Shown: piece after piece, positions 44,299-53,628 of the stretch | How the letters are laid out: the number at the start of each line of letters is the position of its first letter | Numbering within the stretch: position 1 is the first letter of the stretch | Origin: Streptomyces sp. NRRL S-1022 | GTDB taxonomy: Bacteria; Actinomycetota; Actinomycetes; Streptomycetales; Streptomycetaceae | Direction: 5' to 3' | Assembly (NCBI RefSeq): GCF_000720135.1 | Contig: NZ_JOIU01000021.1 | Span: 154,743-218,742, forward strand | Length of the DNA stretch: 64,000 nt | Notes under the pieces: generated by a model | Told to the model about the DNA's origin: nothing | Seen by the model: the letters and a program-made list of their open reading frames with translations, nothing else | Databases searched by the model: none | Translations under genes and position numbers: made by a program

Positions 44299-46482
44299 AT
44301 GGCCAGACCCCTTCCCGCGGCCGGGTCCCTCGCCGCACTGTCCCTCGCCGCCGCCCTGCTCACGGCGGCACCCGCCCCGGCGGCCGCCGCCGGGGCCGCC
44401 GCCCTGCCCACCGGCTTCGCCACGGTGATGAACGCCGCGAGCGGCAGGTGCCTGGACGCCAGGGCGGCCGGCACCGCCGACGGCACCGTCGTGCAGCAGT
44501 ACGCCTGCAACGGCACCACGGCCCAGCAGTGGAGCCTCACCGACGCCGGCGGCGGCTACGTCCGCATCGCGACCCGCAACGACACCAGCCGGGTGGCCGA
44601 CGTCGCCGACGTGTCCACGGCCGACAACGCGGCGGTGCACCTGTGGGCTTACGGCGGCGGCGCCAACCAGCAGTGGCTGCCCGTGGACGACGGCGGCGGC
44701 GCCTTCCACTTCGTCAACCGGAACAGCGGCAAGTGCCTGGACGACCCCGGCGCCTCGCTCGCCGACAGCGTGCAGTACGTGCAGTACACCTGCAACGGCA
44801 CCGCCGCCCAGCGCTTCCAGGTGGTCCCCGTGACCCAGTCGGCGGGCAATCCGGACCTCGGCCCGGGCGTCGTCGTCTTCGACCCGTCGATGTCCTCCTC
44901 GGCCATCCAGGGCAAGCTGGACACGATCTTCAAGCAGCAGGAGACAAACCAGTTCGGCGCCCAGCGCTACGCCGTCCTGTTCAAGCCCGGCGCCTACGAC
45001 GCCGACGTCAACGTCGGCTTCTACACCCAGGTGCTCGGCCTCGGCCTGACCCCGGACGCGGTGACGGTCAACGGGGCGGTGCACGCCGAGGCCGACTGGT
45101 TCCAGGGCAACGCCACCCAGAACTTCTGGCGCGGCGCCGAGAACCTCTCCGTCAACCCCACCGGCGGCGGTGACCGCTGGGCCGTCTCCCAGGCGGCGCC
45201 CTACCGCCGGATGCACCTGCGCGGCAACCTCGCCCTGGACGACGGCGGCTGGTCCTCCGGCGGCTACCTCGCCGACAGCAAGGTCGACGGGCAGGTGAAC
45301 TCCGGCAGCCAGCAGCAGTGGCTGACCCGCAACTCCCAGCTCGGCAGCTGGACCGGGTCCAACTGGAACATGGTGTTCGTCGGCAGCCAGGGCGTCCCGG
45401 CCACCAGCTTCCCGAAACCGCCGTACACCACCGTCGCGCAGAGCCCCGTCATCCGGGAGAAGCCGTTCCTGTACGTCGACGGCTCCGGGAACTACCAGGT
45501 GTTCGTGCCGTCCGTGCGCACCGACTCCACCGCGACCAGCTGGGCGGGCGGCACCCCGGCCGGATCCTCGCTGCCGCTCAGCCGGTTCTACGTGGTCAAG
45601 CCCGGCGCCACCGCCGCCCAGATCAACGCGGCCCTGGCGGCCGGCCAGAACCTGCTGGTGACCCCGGGTGTCTACCACCTCGACCAGACCCTGAAGGTGA
45701 CCCGCCCGGACACGGTCGTCCTCGGCCTGGGCCTCGCCACCTTCGTCCCGGACAACGGCGTCACCGCGCTGTCCGTCGCCGACGTCGACGGAGTGAAGAT
45801 CGCGGGCCTGCTCTTCGACGCCGGCACCACCAGCTCGAAGACCCTGGTCGAGGTCGGGCCGGCCGGCTCCACCGCCTCCCACACGGCCGACCCGACCTCC
45901 CTGCACGACGTCTACTTCCGCATCGGCGGCGCCGGCGTCGGCAAGGCGGCCACCGGCCTCGTCGTCAACAGCAGGAACGTCATCGGCGACCACATGTGGA
46001 TCTGGCGCGCCGATCACGGCAGCGGCGTCGGCTGGACCAGCAACACCGCCGACACCGGCCTGGTCGTCAACGGCGACGACGTGACCATGTACGGGCTGTT
46101 CGTGGAGCACTTCCAGAAGTACCAGACCGTCTGGAACGGCCAAGGCGGCCGGACCTACTTCTTCCAGAACGAGATGCCGTACGACCCGCCGAACCAGGCC
46201 GCCTGGATGAACGGCTCCACCCAGGGCTACGCCGCCTACAAGGTCGCCGACTCCGTCACCAGCCACCAGGCGTACGGCCTCGGCAGCTACTGCTACTTCA
46301 ACGTCGACCCGCGCGTGACGGCGGCCCGCGCCATCGAGGCACCGGACCACCCGAACGTCCGCTTCACCAGCATGGTCACCGTCTCCCTCGGCGGCACCGG
46401 CACCATCGGCCACGTCGTCAACGGCACCGGAGGACCCTCGAACGCGACATCCAACGTCGCGGACCTCGTCCGCTACCCGTGA
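44299..46482 (+). CDS. secreted ricin-type lectin / right-handed beta-helix protein
   Basis: A 727-residue exported protein. A Sec signal peptide ends near residue 33 (PAPAAAAG). Residues about 38-185 hold a ricin B (CBM13) module with two visible repeats (GRCLDARAAGTADGTVVQQYACNGTTAQQW and GKCLDDPGAS...VQYTCNGTAAQRF). The rest is a pectate-lyase-like beta-helix with repeated GVGKAATGLVVNSRNVIGDH, DTGLVVNGDDVTMYGLFVEH and TYFFQNEMPYDPP. It probably binds and acts on extracellular polysaccharide, but I cannot assign a CAZy family. The ATG at 44299 begins the signal peptide; the frame is open to 44257. Confidence 0.78.
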   Translation: MARPLPAAGSLAALSLAAALLTAAPAPAAAAGAAALPTGFATVMNAASGRCLDARAAGTADGTVVQQYACNGTTAQQWSLTDAGGGYVRIATRNDTSRVADVADVSTADNAAVHLWAYGGGANQQWLPVDDGGGAFHFVNRNSGKCLDDPGASLADSVQYVQYTCNGTAAQRFQVVPVTQSAGNPDLGPGVVVFDPSMSSSAIQGKLDTIFKQQETNQFGAQRYAVLFKPGAYDADVNVGFYTQVLGLGLTPDAVTVNGAVHAEADWFQGNATQNFWRGAENLSVNPTGGGDRWAVSQAAPYRRMHLRGNLALDDGGWSSGGYLADSKVDGQVNSGSQQQWLTRNSQLGSWTGSNWNMVFVGSQGVPATSFPKPPYTTVAQSPVIREKPFLYVDGSGNYQVFVPSVRTDSTATSWAGGTPAGSSLPLSRFYVVKPGATAAQINAALAAGQNLLVTPGVYHLDQTLKVTRPDTVVLGLGLATFVPDNGVTALSVADVDGVKIAGLLFDAGTTSSKTLVEVGPAGSTASHTADPTSLHDVYFRIGGAGVGKAATGLVVNSRNVIGDHMWIWRADHGSGVGWTSNTADTGLVVNGDDVTMYGLFVEHFQKYQTVWNGQGGRTYFFQNEMPYDPPNQAAWMNGSTQGYAAYKVADSVTSHQAYGLGSYCYFNVDPRVTAARAIEAPDHPNVRFTSMVTVSLGGTGTIGHVVNGTGGPSNATSNVADLVRYP

Positions 46483-46587
46483 TCGGACCCGTGATCGGAA
46501 AGGTGGCCCTCGGGACGTGTGAGCCCGGCCGGACGTGGATACGCGGTCTGCACGGCTGCACCGTCCGTCCGGAAGGTCACCCCTGCC

Positions 46588-47124
46588 ATGACCAGCTCAC
46601 CCCGGCCCGGCCACCACTGCGAGGTCACCCTCCGGGTCAACGGCAAACCCCACACCCTGCGCGTCGACAACCGGCGCGTCCTGCTCGACCTGCTGCGTGA
46701 GGACCTCGACCTCACCGGGTCCAAGAAGGGCTGCGACCACGGCCAGTGCGGTGCCTGCACCGTGCTGGTCGACGGCCGCCGCCTCAACAGCTGCCTGCTG
46801 CTCGCCGTGACCCTCGACGGCAGCGAGATCACCACCGTCGAGGGCCTCGGCGGCGACGGCGACGAGCCGCACCCGCTCCAGCGGGCCTTCCTGGACCGCG
46901 ACGCCTTCCAGTGCGGCTACTGCACCCCCGGCCAGCTCTGCTCCGCCGTGGGCATGCTCGCCGAGGCCGCAGCCGGCCACCCCTCCCACGTCACCGACCC
47001 GCGGACCCCCGCGGGCCCGCCCGTACCGCTGGACCGGACCGAGATCCGCGAGCGGATGAGCGGCAACCTGTGCCGCTGCGGCGCCTACCCGCGCATCGTC
47101 GAGGCGATCGAGGACGTGATCTGA
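46588..47124 (+). CDS. xanthine dehydrogenase family, [2Fe-2S] subunit
   Basis: A 178-residue small subunit with two iron-sulfur clusters: GSKKGCDHGQCGACTVLVDGRRLNSC at the N-terminus and QCGYCTPGQL...GNLCRCGAYPRI at the C-terminus. It passes electrons from the molybdenum site to FAD. The next two genes complete the enzyme in S-M-L order. ATG at 46588 follows GGAAGG. The stop adjoins the GTG of the FAD-subunit gene. Confidence 0.93.
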   Translation: MTSSPRPGHHCEVTLRVNGKPHTLRVDNRRVLLDLLREDLDLTGSKKGCDHGQCGACTVLVDGRRLNSCLLLAVTLDGSEITTVEGLGGDGDEPHPLQRAFLDRDAFQCGYCTPGQLCSAVGMLAEAAAGHPSHVTDPRTPAGPPVPLDRTEIRERMSGNLCRCGAYPRIVEAIEDVI

Positions 47125-48120
47125 GTGGACGGTTTCGGATACCTCAGGCCCGGCAGCGTCCAGGAGGCCGTCGAGGCGTACGCCGCCCGCCCCGGAGCCC
47201 GCTACCTCGCCGGCGGCACCAACCTCGTCGACCTGCTGAAACTCGGCGTGGAACGGCCCACCGTCCTCATCGACATCGGCCGGCTGCCCCTGGACGGCAC
47301 CGAGGAGCTGCCCGACGGCTCCCTGCGCGTCGGAGCCACCGTCCGCAACAGCGACCTGGCCGCCGACCCGCGCGTCCGCGCACGCTGGCCCGCGCTGTCC
47401 CAGGCACTCCTCGCGGGCGCCTCCGCACAGCTGCGCAACGCCGCCACCACCGGCGGCAACCTGCTCCAGCGCACCCGCTGCCCCTACTTCCAGGACCTGG
47501 ACAAGCCCTGCAACAAACGGGAGCCGGGCAGCGGCTGCGGCGCCCGGGACGGCGTCCACCGCGACCACGCCGTCCTCGGGCACTCCGCGCAGTGCATCGC
47601 CACGAACCCCTCCGACATGGCCGTCGCCCTCGCCGCCCTGGACGCCCAGGTCGAGCTGTACGGCCCCGAGGGCCCCCGGCGCCTCCCGGCGGCCGACTTC
47701 CACCGGCTGCCCGGCGAGCACCCCGAGCGGGACACCTGGATCCGCCCCGGGGAACTGATCACCGGCGTCGTGCTCCCCGCCGCCACCGCCGGTGTGCCGT
47801 CCGCCTACCGCAAGGCCCGGGACCGGGCGTCGTACGCCTTCGCCCTCGCCTCCGTGGCCGTGGCACTGCGGGTCACGGACGGCGTCGTCGACCAGGCGGG
47901 CATCGCCTTCGGCGGCCTCGCCCACCGGCCCTGGCGGGCCCGGCACACCGAGCTGGCCCTGCTCGGCGCCCCCGCCACCCCCGCCGCCTTCGAAGGCGCC
48001 GTGGCCCTCGAACTCGCGCACGCCGAGCCGCTGCGGGACAACGCCTACAAGGTGTCCCTCGCCCGCAACCTCGCCCTGGACGTCCTGAACCGTCTCGCCC
48101 CGGCCCCCGCCCCGGCCTGA
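47125..48120 (+). CDS. xanthine dehydrogenase family, FAD-binding subunit
   Basis: A 331-residue medium subunit of the CoxM/XdhB type. FAD motifs are GARYLAGGTNLVDLLKLGVE and NAATTGGNLLQRTRCPYFQD, followed by DRASYAFALASVAVALRV and the CO_deh C-terminal domain. It contains a Cys-rich loop (CNKREPGSGCGARDG) characteristic of the actinomycete enzyme group, which could bind an additional cluster. The start GTG follows directly after the preceding stop. Confidence 0.92.
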   Translation: MDGFGYLRPGSVQEAVEAYAARPGARYLAGGTNLVDLLKLGVERPTVLIDIGRLPLDGTEELPDGSLRVGATVRNSDLAADPRVRARWPALSQALLAGASAQLRNAATTGGNLLQRTRCPYFQDLDKPCNKREPGSGCGARDGVHRDHAVLGHSAQCIATNPSDMAVALAALDAQVELYGPEGPRRLPAADFHRLPGEHPERDTWIRPGELITGVVLPAATAGVPSAYRKARDRASYAFALASVAVALRVTDGVVDQAGIAFGGLAHRPWRARHTELALLGAPATPAAFEGAVALELAHAEPLRDNAYKVSLARNLALDVLNRLAPAPAPA

Positions 48121-48145
48121 GCCGCCCCCCAGCAGGAGGAACCCC

Positions 48146-50242
48146 ATGACCGGCACCGCCCTGGGCGCGCCCGCCGAGCGTCGCGAGGGACGCCAGAAGG
48201 TCACCGGCGCCGCCCGCTACGCCGCCGAGTACACCCTGCCCGGCCGCGCCCACGCCTGGCCGGTGCCCGCCGCGGTGGCCCGCGGCCGGGTCCGCGCCGT
48301 CGACACCTCGGCCGCCCTCGCCCTGCCCGGCGTCCTCGCCGTCCTCACCCCCGGCGACGCGCCGCGGCTCGCCGAGCCCGAGGACCGCACCCTCGCCGTG
48401 CTGCAGGGCCCGGACGTGCCGCACCGCGGCTGGTGCGTGGCCCTGGCCGTCGCCGAGACCCCGGAGGCCGCCCGCGCCGCCGCCCGGGCCGTCCGGGTCA
48501 CCTACGACACCGCGTCCCACGACGCCGGGTTCACCGAGCACCACCGGGACGGCTACGCACCGCAGGAGGCGGGCGGCCAGCCCGGCCGCGTCGAGCACGG
48601 CGACCCCCAGGCGGCCTACGCCGGGGCCGACGTCCGCGTCGACGTCACCTACCGGGTGCCGCCCCTGCACAACCACCCCATGGAGCCGCACGCCAGCACC
48701 GCCCACTGGGACGGCGACCGGCTCACCGTGTACACCTCCAGCCAGGGCGGCACGACGGTGCGGGCCACGCTCGCCCAGTTGTTCCGGCTGCCGGAGGAGC
48801 GGATCACCGTCGTCGCCGAGCACGTCGGCGGCGGCTTCGGCTCAAAGGGCACTCCGCGCCCGGACGTCGTCCTCGCCGCCATGGCCGCCCGGCACACCGG
48901 CCGGCCCGTCACCCTCGCCTACGCCCGCCGGCACCTGCCGGCCGTCGTCGGCCACCGCGCCCCCACGGTGCAGCGGCTGCGGCTCGGGGCCGGCCGGGAC
49001 GGCCGGCTCACCGCCCTGCTGCACGAGACGACCAGCCCCACCTCCCGGGTGAAGGAGTACGTGGAGTACGCCGCGGTCGTCTCCCGCGTCATGTACGCCG
49101 TCCCGAACCTGCTCAGCTCCCACCGCGTGGTGCCGCTGGACATGCCCACACCGTCCTGGATGCGGGCCCCCGGCGAGGCACCCGGCATGTACGCCCTGGA
49201 GTCCGCCGTGGACGAACTCGCCGACGCGCTCGGCCTGGACCCGGTGGAGCTGCGCGCCCGCAACGAACCGGCCGAGGAGCCGGGCAGCGGCAAACCGTTC
49301 AGCAGCCGGCACGTCGTGGAGTGCCTGCGCGAGGGCGCCCGCCGCTTCGGCTGGGACGGACGGGACCCGCGCCCCGGCGTCCGCCGCGAGGGCCCCTTCC
49401 TGCTCGGCACCGGCGTGGCCGCCGCCACCTACCCCGTGCAGGTCGCCCCGTCCACCGCCACCGCCCGGGCGCTGCCCGACGGCGGCTTCGTCGTCCGGAC
49501 CAACGCGGCGGACATCGGCACCGGGGCCCGTACCGTCCTCGCCCAGGTGGCCGCCGACGCCCTCGGCGTGCCCCTGGACCGGGTGCGCACCGAGATCGGC
49601 CACAGCGACCTGCCCCCGGCCCCGCTGGCCGGCGGCTCCATGGGCACCGCCTCCTGGGGCTGGGCCGTCCACGATGCCTGCGCCGAACTGGCGTCCCGGC
49701 TGGCCGCGCACACCGGACCGCTGCCCGACGAGGGCATCGAGACCCGCGCGGACACCACCGGGAAGGCCGACGCCGACAGCCCCTGGGCGCGGCACGCGTT
49801 CGGCGCGCACTTCGCCGAGGTCGCCGTCGACACCGTCACCGGCGAGACCCGGGTGCGCCGGCTGCTCGGCGTGTTCGCCGCCGGACGGATCCTCAACGCC
49901 CGCACCGCGCGCTCCCAGTTCACCGGCGCCATGATCATGGGCCTGGGCATGGCCCTCACCGAGAGCAGCACCCTGGACCCGGCGTTCGGCGACTTCCCCG
50001 AGTCCGACCTCGCCTCCTACCACGTGCCCGTGCACGCCGACGTCACCGGCATCGAGGCCGACTGGATCGACGAGGACGACCCCCACCTCAACCCCATGGG
50101 CAGCAAGGGCGTCGGCGAGATCGGCATCGTCGGCACCGCGGCCGCCGTCGGCAACGCCGTCCACCACGCCACCGGCATCCGCTTCCGCGAACTCCCCCTC
50201 ACCCCCGACCGGATCCTCGCCGGCCTGCTGTCCGAAGGCTGA
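48146..50242 (+). CDS. xanthine dehydrogenase family, molybdopterin subunit
   Basis: A 698-residue large subunit. Molybdopterin-cytosine contacts appear in EHVGGGFGSKGTPRP and GAMIMGLGMALTE, and the catalytic glutamate is in GSKGVGEIGIVG. An aldehyde/xanthine type active-site loop is visible near MRAPGEAPGMYALE. The hydroxylated substrate is unknown; members oxidise purines, aldehydes, nicotinate or aromatic acids. No XdhC-type maturation gene is present. SD AGGAGGA precedes the ATG at 48146. Confidence 0.92.
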   Translation: MTGTALGAPAERREGRQKVTGAARYAAEYTLPGRAHAWPVPAAVARGRVRAVDTSAALALPGVLAVLTPGDAPRLAEPEDRTLAVLQGPDVPHRGWCVALAVAETPEAARAAARAVRVTYDTASHDAGFTEHHRDGYAPQEAGGQPGRVEHGDPQAAYAGADVRVDVTYRVPPLHNHPMEPHASTAHWDGDRLTVYTSSQGGTTVRATLAQLFRLPEERITVVAEHVGGGFGSKGTPRPDVVLAAMAARHTGRPVTLAYARRHLPAVVGHRAPTVQRLRLGAGRDGRLTALLHETTSPTSRVKEYVEYAAVVSRVMYAVPNLLSSHRVVPLDMPTPSWMRAPGEAPGMYALESAVDELADALGLDPVELRARNEPAEEPGSGKPFSSRHVVECLREGARRFGWDGRDPRPGVRREGPFLLGTGVAAATYPVQVAPSTATARALPDGGFVVRTNAADIGTGARTVLAQVAADALGVPLDRVRTEIGHSDLPPAPLAGGSMGTASWGWAVHDACAELASRLAAHTGPLPDEGIETRADTTGKADADSPWARHAFGAHFAEVAVDTVTGETRVRRLLGVFAAGRILNARTARSQFTGAMIMGLGMALTESSTLDPAFGDFPESDLASYHVPVHADVTGIEADWIDEDDPHLNPMGSKGVGEIGIVGTAAAVGNAVHHATGIRFRELPLTPDRILAGLLSEG

Positions 50243-50244
50243 CG

Positions 50245-52614
50245 GTGGACGGCCCCACCTGGGAGTACGAGGGCTACCGGCCCGCGGAGGAACGGCTGCG
50301 GGAGTCGCTGTGCACCCTGGGGAACGGCTACTTCGCCACGCGCGGGGCGCTGCCCGAGTGCACCGCGGACGACGTCCACTACCCCGGCACCTACGCGGCC
50401 GGCTGCTACAACCGGCTCACCTCGGAGATCGCCGGACGCCGGGTCGAGAACGAGGACATGGTCAACCTGCCCAACTGGCTGCCGCTGCGGTTCCGGCCGG
50501 CCGGCGGGGACTGGCTCAGCCCGGACACCACCCCCGTCGCCGAGCACCACCAGATGCTCGTCCTCGACCCCGGCCTGCTGGAACGCCGTACCCGCTACCC
50601 GCTCGGCGCCGGCGCGAGCCTGCTGGTCCGGCAGGAGCGCCTCGTCCACCTGGCCGACCCCCATCTCGCCGCGCTGCGCACCGAGTTCACCGCCGAGGGC
50701 GGCACCGTCGAACTGGACGTGGAGGCCGCGCTGGACGGGGGCGTCACCAACTCCGGGGTCGCCCGCTACCGCGAGCTGGACGGCCGGCACCTCAGCCATG
50801 TCACCGTCGGCACCGCCGTGCCCGGCACGGTCTGGCTGCGCTGCCGGACCCGCACCTCCGACACCGGCTTCGGGCTGGCCGCCCGGCTGACCGCCCGGGC
50901 GCCGGTCACCCACGCCAACGAGGTCCACCGGGCGGTCCAGCGGCTGCCGCTGCGGCTGCCGCCCGGCGCGAGTGCCACCGTCGACAAGACGGTCGCCCTG
51001 TACACCTCCCACGACCCGGCGATCGGCGACCCGCTGCGTGCGGCCGTGGACCGGGTCGATGCCGCGCCCGGCTTCGAGGAGCTGCGCGAGACGCATCGCT
51101 CGGCCTGGGAGCAGCTGTGGCGGCGCACCGCGCTCGACGTGCCCGGCGAGGCGGGCAGCATCCTGCGCCTGCACCTGTTCCACCTGCTGCAGACCCTCTC
51201 CCCGCACACCGCGGACCTGGACGTCGGCGTGCCCGCCCGCGGACTGCACGGCGAGGCCTACCGCGGTCATGTCTTCTGGGACGAACTCTTCGTCCTGCCC
51301 TACCTCGACCTCCACGTCCCCGAGGTCTCCCGCGCCCTGCTGCACTACCGGCACCGCCGCCTGGACGCGGCCTGCCGGGCGGCCCGCGACCTGGGCCGGT
51401 GCGGCGCCCTGTACCCGTGGCAGAGCGGCAGCGACGGCCGTGAGGAGACCCAGCAGGTGCACCTCAACCCGCGTTCGGGCCGCTGGCTGCCGGACCACTC
51501 CCGGCTCCAGCACCATGTCGGCTCGGCCGTGGCCTACAACGTCTGGCGGTACTGCGAGGCGACCGGCGACACCGAGTTCCGGCACGGCGAGGGCGCCGAG
51601 ATGTTCCTCCAGATCGCCCGCTTCTGGGGGCGGTCGGCGCACTGGGACGACCACCTCGGCCGGTACCGCATCCGGGGCGTGGTCGGCCCCGACGAGTACC
51701 ACGACGCCTACCCCGGCGCGGACCGGCCCGGCCTGGACGACAACGCGTACACCAACGTCACGGCCGCCTGGGTGCTCACCCACGCCCTGGAGCTGCTGGA
51801 CGGCCTGCCCGAGCCGCGCCGCCGTGAACTCACCGAGCACATCGGGCTGTCCGCGGACGAGCCCGCCCGCTGGACCGAGGTCTCCCGCGGGCTGCACGTC
51901 CCCTATCACGACGGGGTGATCAGCCAGTTCGACGGCTACGGCGACCTCGCCGAGCTGGACTGGGACGGCTACCGCGGGCGGTACCGGGACATCCGGCGCC
52001 TGGACCGGATCCTGGAGGCGGAGGGCGACACCGTCAACCGCTACAAGGCGTCCAAGCAGGCCGACGTGCTGATGCTCGGCTACCTCTTCTCGCCGCTCGA
52101 ACTGCGCTCCCTGTTCCAGCAGTTGGGCCACCACCTCGATGAGCACGGCTGGCTCGCCACCGTGGACCACTACCTGCACCGCACCAGCCACGGCTCGACC
52201 CTGAGCGGCCTGGTCCACGGCTGGATCCTGGCCCGGGCCCGCCGCGCCGACGCCTGGAGCTTCGTCCAGGAGGCGCTGCGCGGCGACATCGCCGACCTGC
52301 AAGGGGGCACCACCGGCGAGGGCATCCACCTGGGCGCGATGGCCGGCACCCTCGACCTCGTGCAGCGCGGGCTGACCGGCCTGGAGACCCGCGGCGACGG
52401 CCTGCGCCTCGACCCCGTCCCGCTGCCCGAGCTGTCCTCCTACGGCTTCGCCGTCCGCTACCACGGCCACTGGGGCGTGCGGCTGCGGCTGCGCAGCGGC
52501 CTGCTGGAGATCGCCGTACCCGAGTCCGACCAGCCGCCCATCGACATCCGCCTGGGCGACCGGGTGATCCCGGTCGGGCCGGGGGAGACGGCCCGGCTGG
52601 TGCTGCCCGACTGA
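50245..52614 (+). CDS. glycoside hydrolase family 65 (disaccharide phosphorylase)
   Basis: A 789-residue GH65 protein. It has the N-terminal beta-sandwich (ESLCTLGNGYFATRGALPE...YPGTYAAGCYNRL), then the (alpha/alpha)6 barrel with the general acid Glu484 in VVGPDEYHDAY, RGHVFWDELFVLPYL, and QADVLMLGYLF plus HRTSHGSTLSGLVHGW for phosphate binding. GH65 enzymes phosphorolyse trehalose, maltose, kojibiose or nigerose, releasing beta-glucose-1-phosphate. The gene starts only 2 bases after the molybdopterin subunit stop, so it is in the same transcript although metabolically unexpected. No beta-phosphoglucomutase adjoins. Confidence 0.9.
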   Translation: MDGPTWEYEGYRPAEERLRESLCTLGNGYFATRGALPECTADDVHYPGTYAAGCYNRLTSEIAGRRVENEDMVNLPNWLPLRFRPAGGDWLSPDTTPVAEHHQMLVLDPGLLERRTRYPLGAGASLLVRQERLVHLADPHLAALRTEFTAEGGTVELDVEAALDGGVTNSGVARYRELDGRHLSHVTVGTAVPGTVWLRCRTRTSDTGFGLAARLTARAPVTHANEVHRAVQRLPLRLPPGASATVDKTVALYTSHDPAIGDPLRAAVDRVDAAPGFEELRETHRSAWEQLWRRTALDVPGEAGSILRLHLFHLLQTLSPHTADLDVGVPARGLHGEAYRGHVFWDELFVLPYLDLHVPEVSRALLHYRHRRLDAACRAARDLGRCGALYPWQSGSDGREETQQVHLNPRSGRWLPDHSRLQHHVGSAVAYNVWRYCEATGDTEFRHGEGAEMFLQIARFWGRSAHWDDHLGRYRIRGVVGPDEYHDAYPGADRPGLDDNAYTNVTAAWVLTHALELLDGLPEPRRRELTEHIGLSADEPARWTEVSRGLHVPYHDGVISQFDGYGDLAELDWDGYRGRYRDIRRLDRILEAEGDTVNRYKASKQADVLMLGYLFSPLELRSLFQQLGHHLDEHGWLATVDHYLHRTSHGSTLSGLVHGWILARARRADAWSFVQEALRGDIADLQGGTTGEGIHLGAMAGTLDLVQRGLTGLETRGDGLRLDPVPLPELSSYGFAVRYHGHWGVRLRLRSGLLEIAVPESDQPPIDIRLGDRVIPVGPGETARLVLPD

Positions 52615-52685
52615 GGCCGTCAGCCCTCGGCGACCGGGCACCGGTGCACCGGCGGCAGCTCTGGCAGCGGTCCCGGCGCGGTTCT

Positions 52686-52940
52686 TCAGCTACCGGTCAG
52701 AGGCGGTCCGTCCGGGGTGCTGTGCCGGGCAAAGGCCCACAGCGCGAGCCCGAGGCAGCTGAACGCGGAACCCAGTGCGCAAACGGCGCCCCAGCCGGCC
52801 GGCGTGTAGAGGCAGGTCGCGGCGATGGCGCCGGTGGCGCTGCCGATCGAGTAGAAGACCATGTATCCGCCGATCAGTCGGCTGCCCGCGTCCGGGTGCA
52901 GCGCGTAGACGTGATCCGAGCCGGAGACCCGGCGCCCCGC
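52686..52940 (-). pseudogene. C-terminal remnant of an MFS transporter
   Basis: The minus-strand frame ending at TGA 52686-52688 encodes RVSGSDHVYALHPDAGSRLIGGYMVFYSIGSATGAIAATCLYTPAGWGAVCALGSAFSCLGLALWAF, the last two to three helices of an MFS exporter. The upstream part of the gene is missing; the frame degenerates into low-complexity sequence near 52940. It is a 5'-truncated remnant. Confidence 0.6.
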
Positions 52941-53169
52941 ACCATCGGGCGGCCCCGCAGGGGAGGAAGGCCGGCCACGCCTTCGAGCATGGCCGTGTCG
53001 CGGGCGCTGTGGGCGGGCATGCCCGGAAGCAGGCAGGCGGCGCGACCGTCCTGCGGCGGCCGGAGCAGGAAGCGGACCGGATCGACCTCCGGCGGGTGGG
53101 GCGAGTGGTGAGCCCCGGGCCGAGCTGCTTCTCGTCGAGCCGGTTCGGGAAGCCGATCGCGGTACGGAT
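52941..53169 (-). other. degenerate sequence between two gene remnants
   Basis: Several frames stay open by GC bias, and one is continuous with the methyltransferase start, but none contains a recognisable domain. I read it as decayed sequence. Confidence 0.35.
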
Positions 53170-53484
53170 GTCCTTGTGATCGCCGGCGTGCCGGGCGAGG
53201 CTGTCGTGTCCGACGTCCGGCTGCCGGTACGCCACCCCGTCCCCGGCGGCGCGCCCGGCCTCGGCGAGCGCCACGGCGGACCGGTCGACGGCGTCCACCG
53301 GATGCCCGGACGCGGCCGGGTGGCGGGCGAGTTCGCCGGTACCGCAGCCGACGTCCAGGCACCGCCCGGCCGCCGGCGCCGGGACGTGCGCGGCGAGCAG
53401 CCGGAGTCCGGCGGAGTACGGCGGCCCGAACCGGCCCCTGCCCGCCCGGCACGTGTCCCGCCTCTCGGGGTTCGGCTCGGTCAC
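53170..53484 (-). pseudogene. N-terminal remnant of a SAM-dependent methyltransferase
   Basis: GTG at 53484 begins about 100 residues with RCLDVGCGTGELARHPAASGHPVDAVDRSAVALAEA, the SAM-binding motif I of a class I methyltransferase. After about residue 103 the sequence no longer resembles a methyltransferase, although the frame remains open to 52690. The rest of the Rossmann fold is lost, so the product could not be functional. If translated it would yield a chimeric 264-residue polypeptide. Confidence 0.6.
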
Positions 53485-53628
53485 GGTGCCTCCTCGTGCC
53501 GCTCGTGCGTGGACCGGAGGATCATGACCGGGTCACGGCACGGACACACCGCCGTCCGTGATCTCGACGCCGCCCGGCCGGCGGGACCACCATGGGGGAG
53601 CGGCCGAGGACGGAAGGAGCTGCCGGAC

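Noticed and set aside
46483..46510. Tandem CCCGTGATCGGA repeat after the beta-helix gene
   Set aside because: Only two copies, no dyad or regulatory context. Probably a small local duplication.
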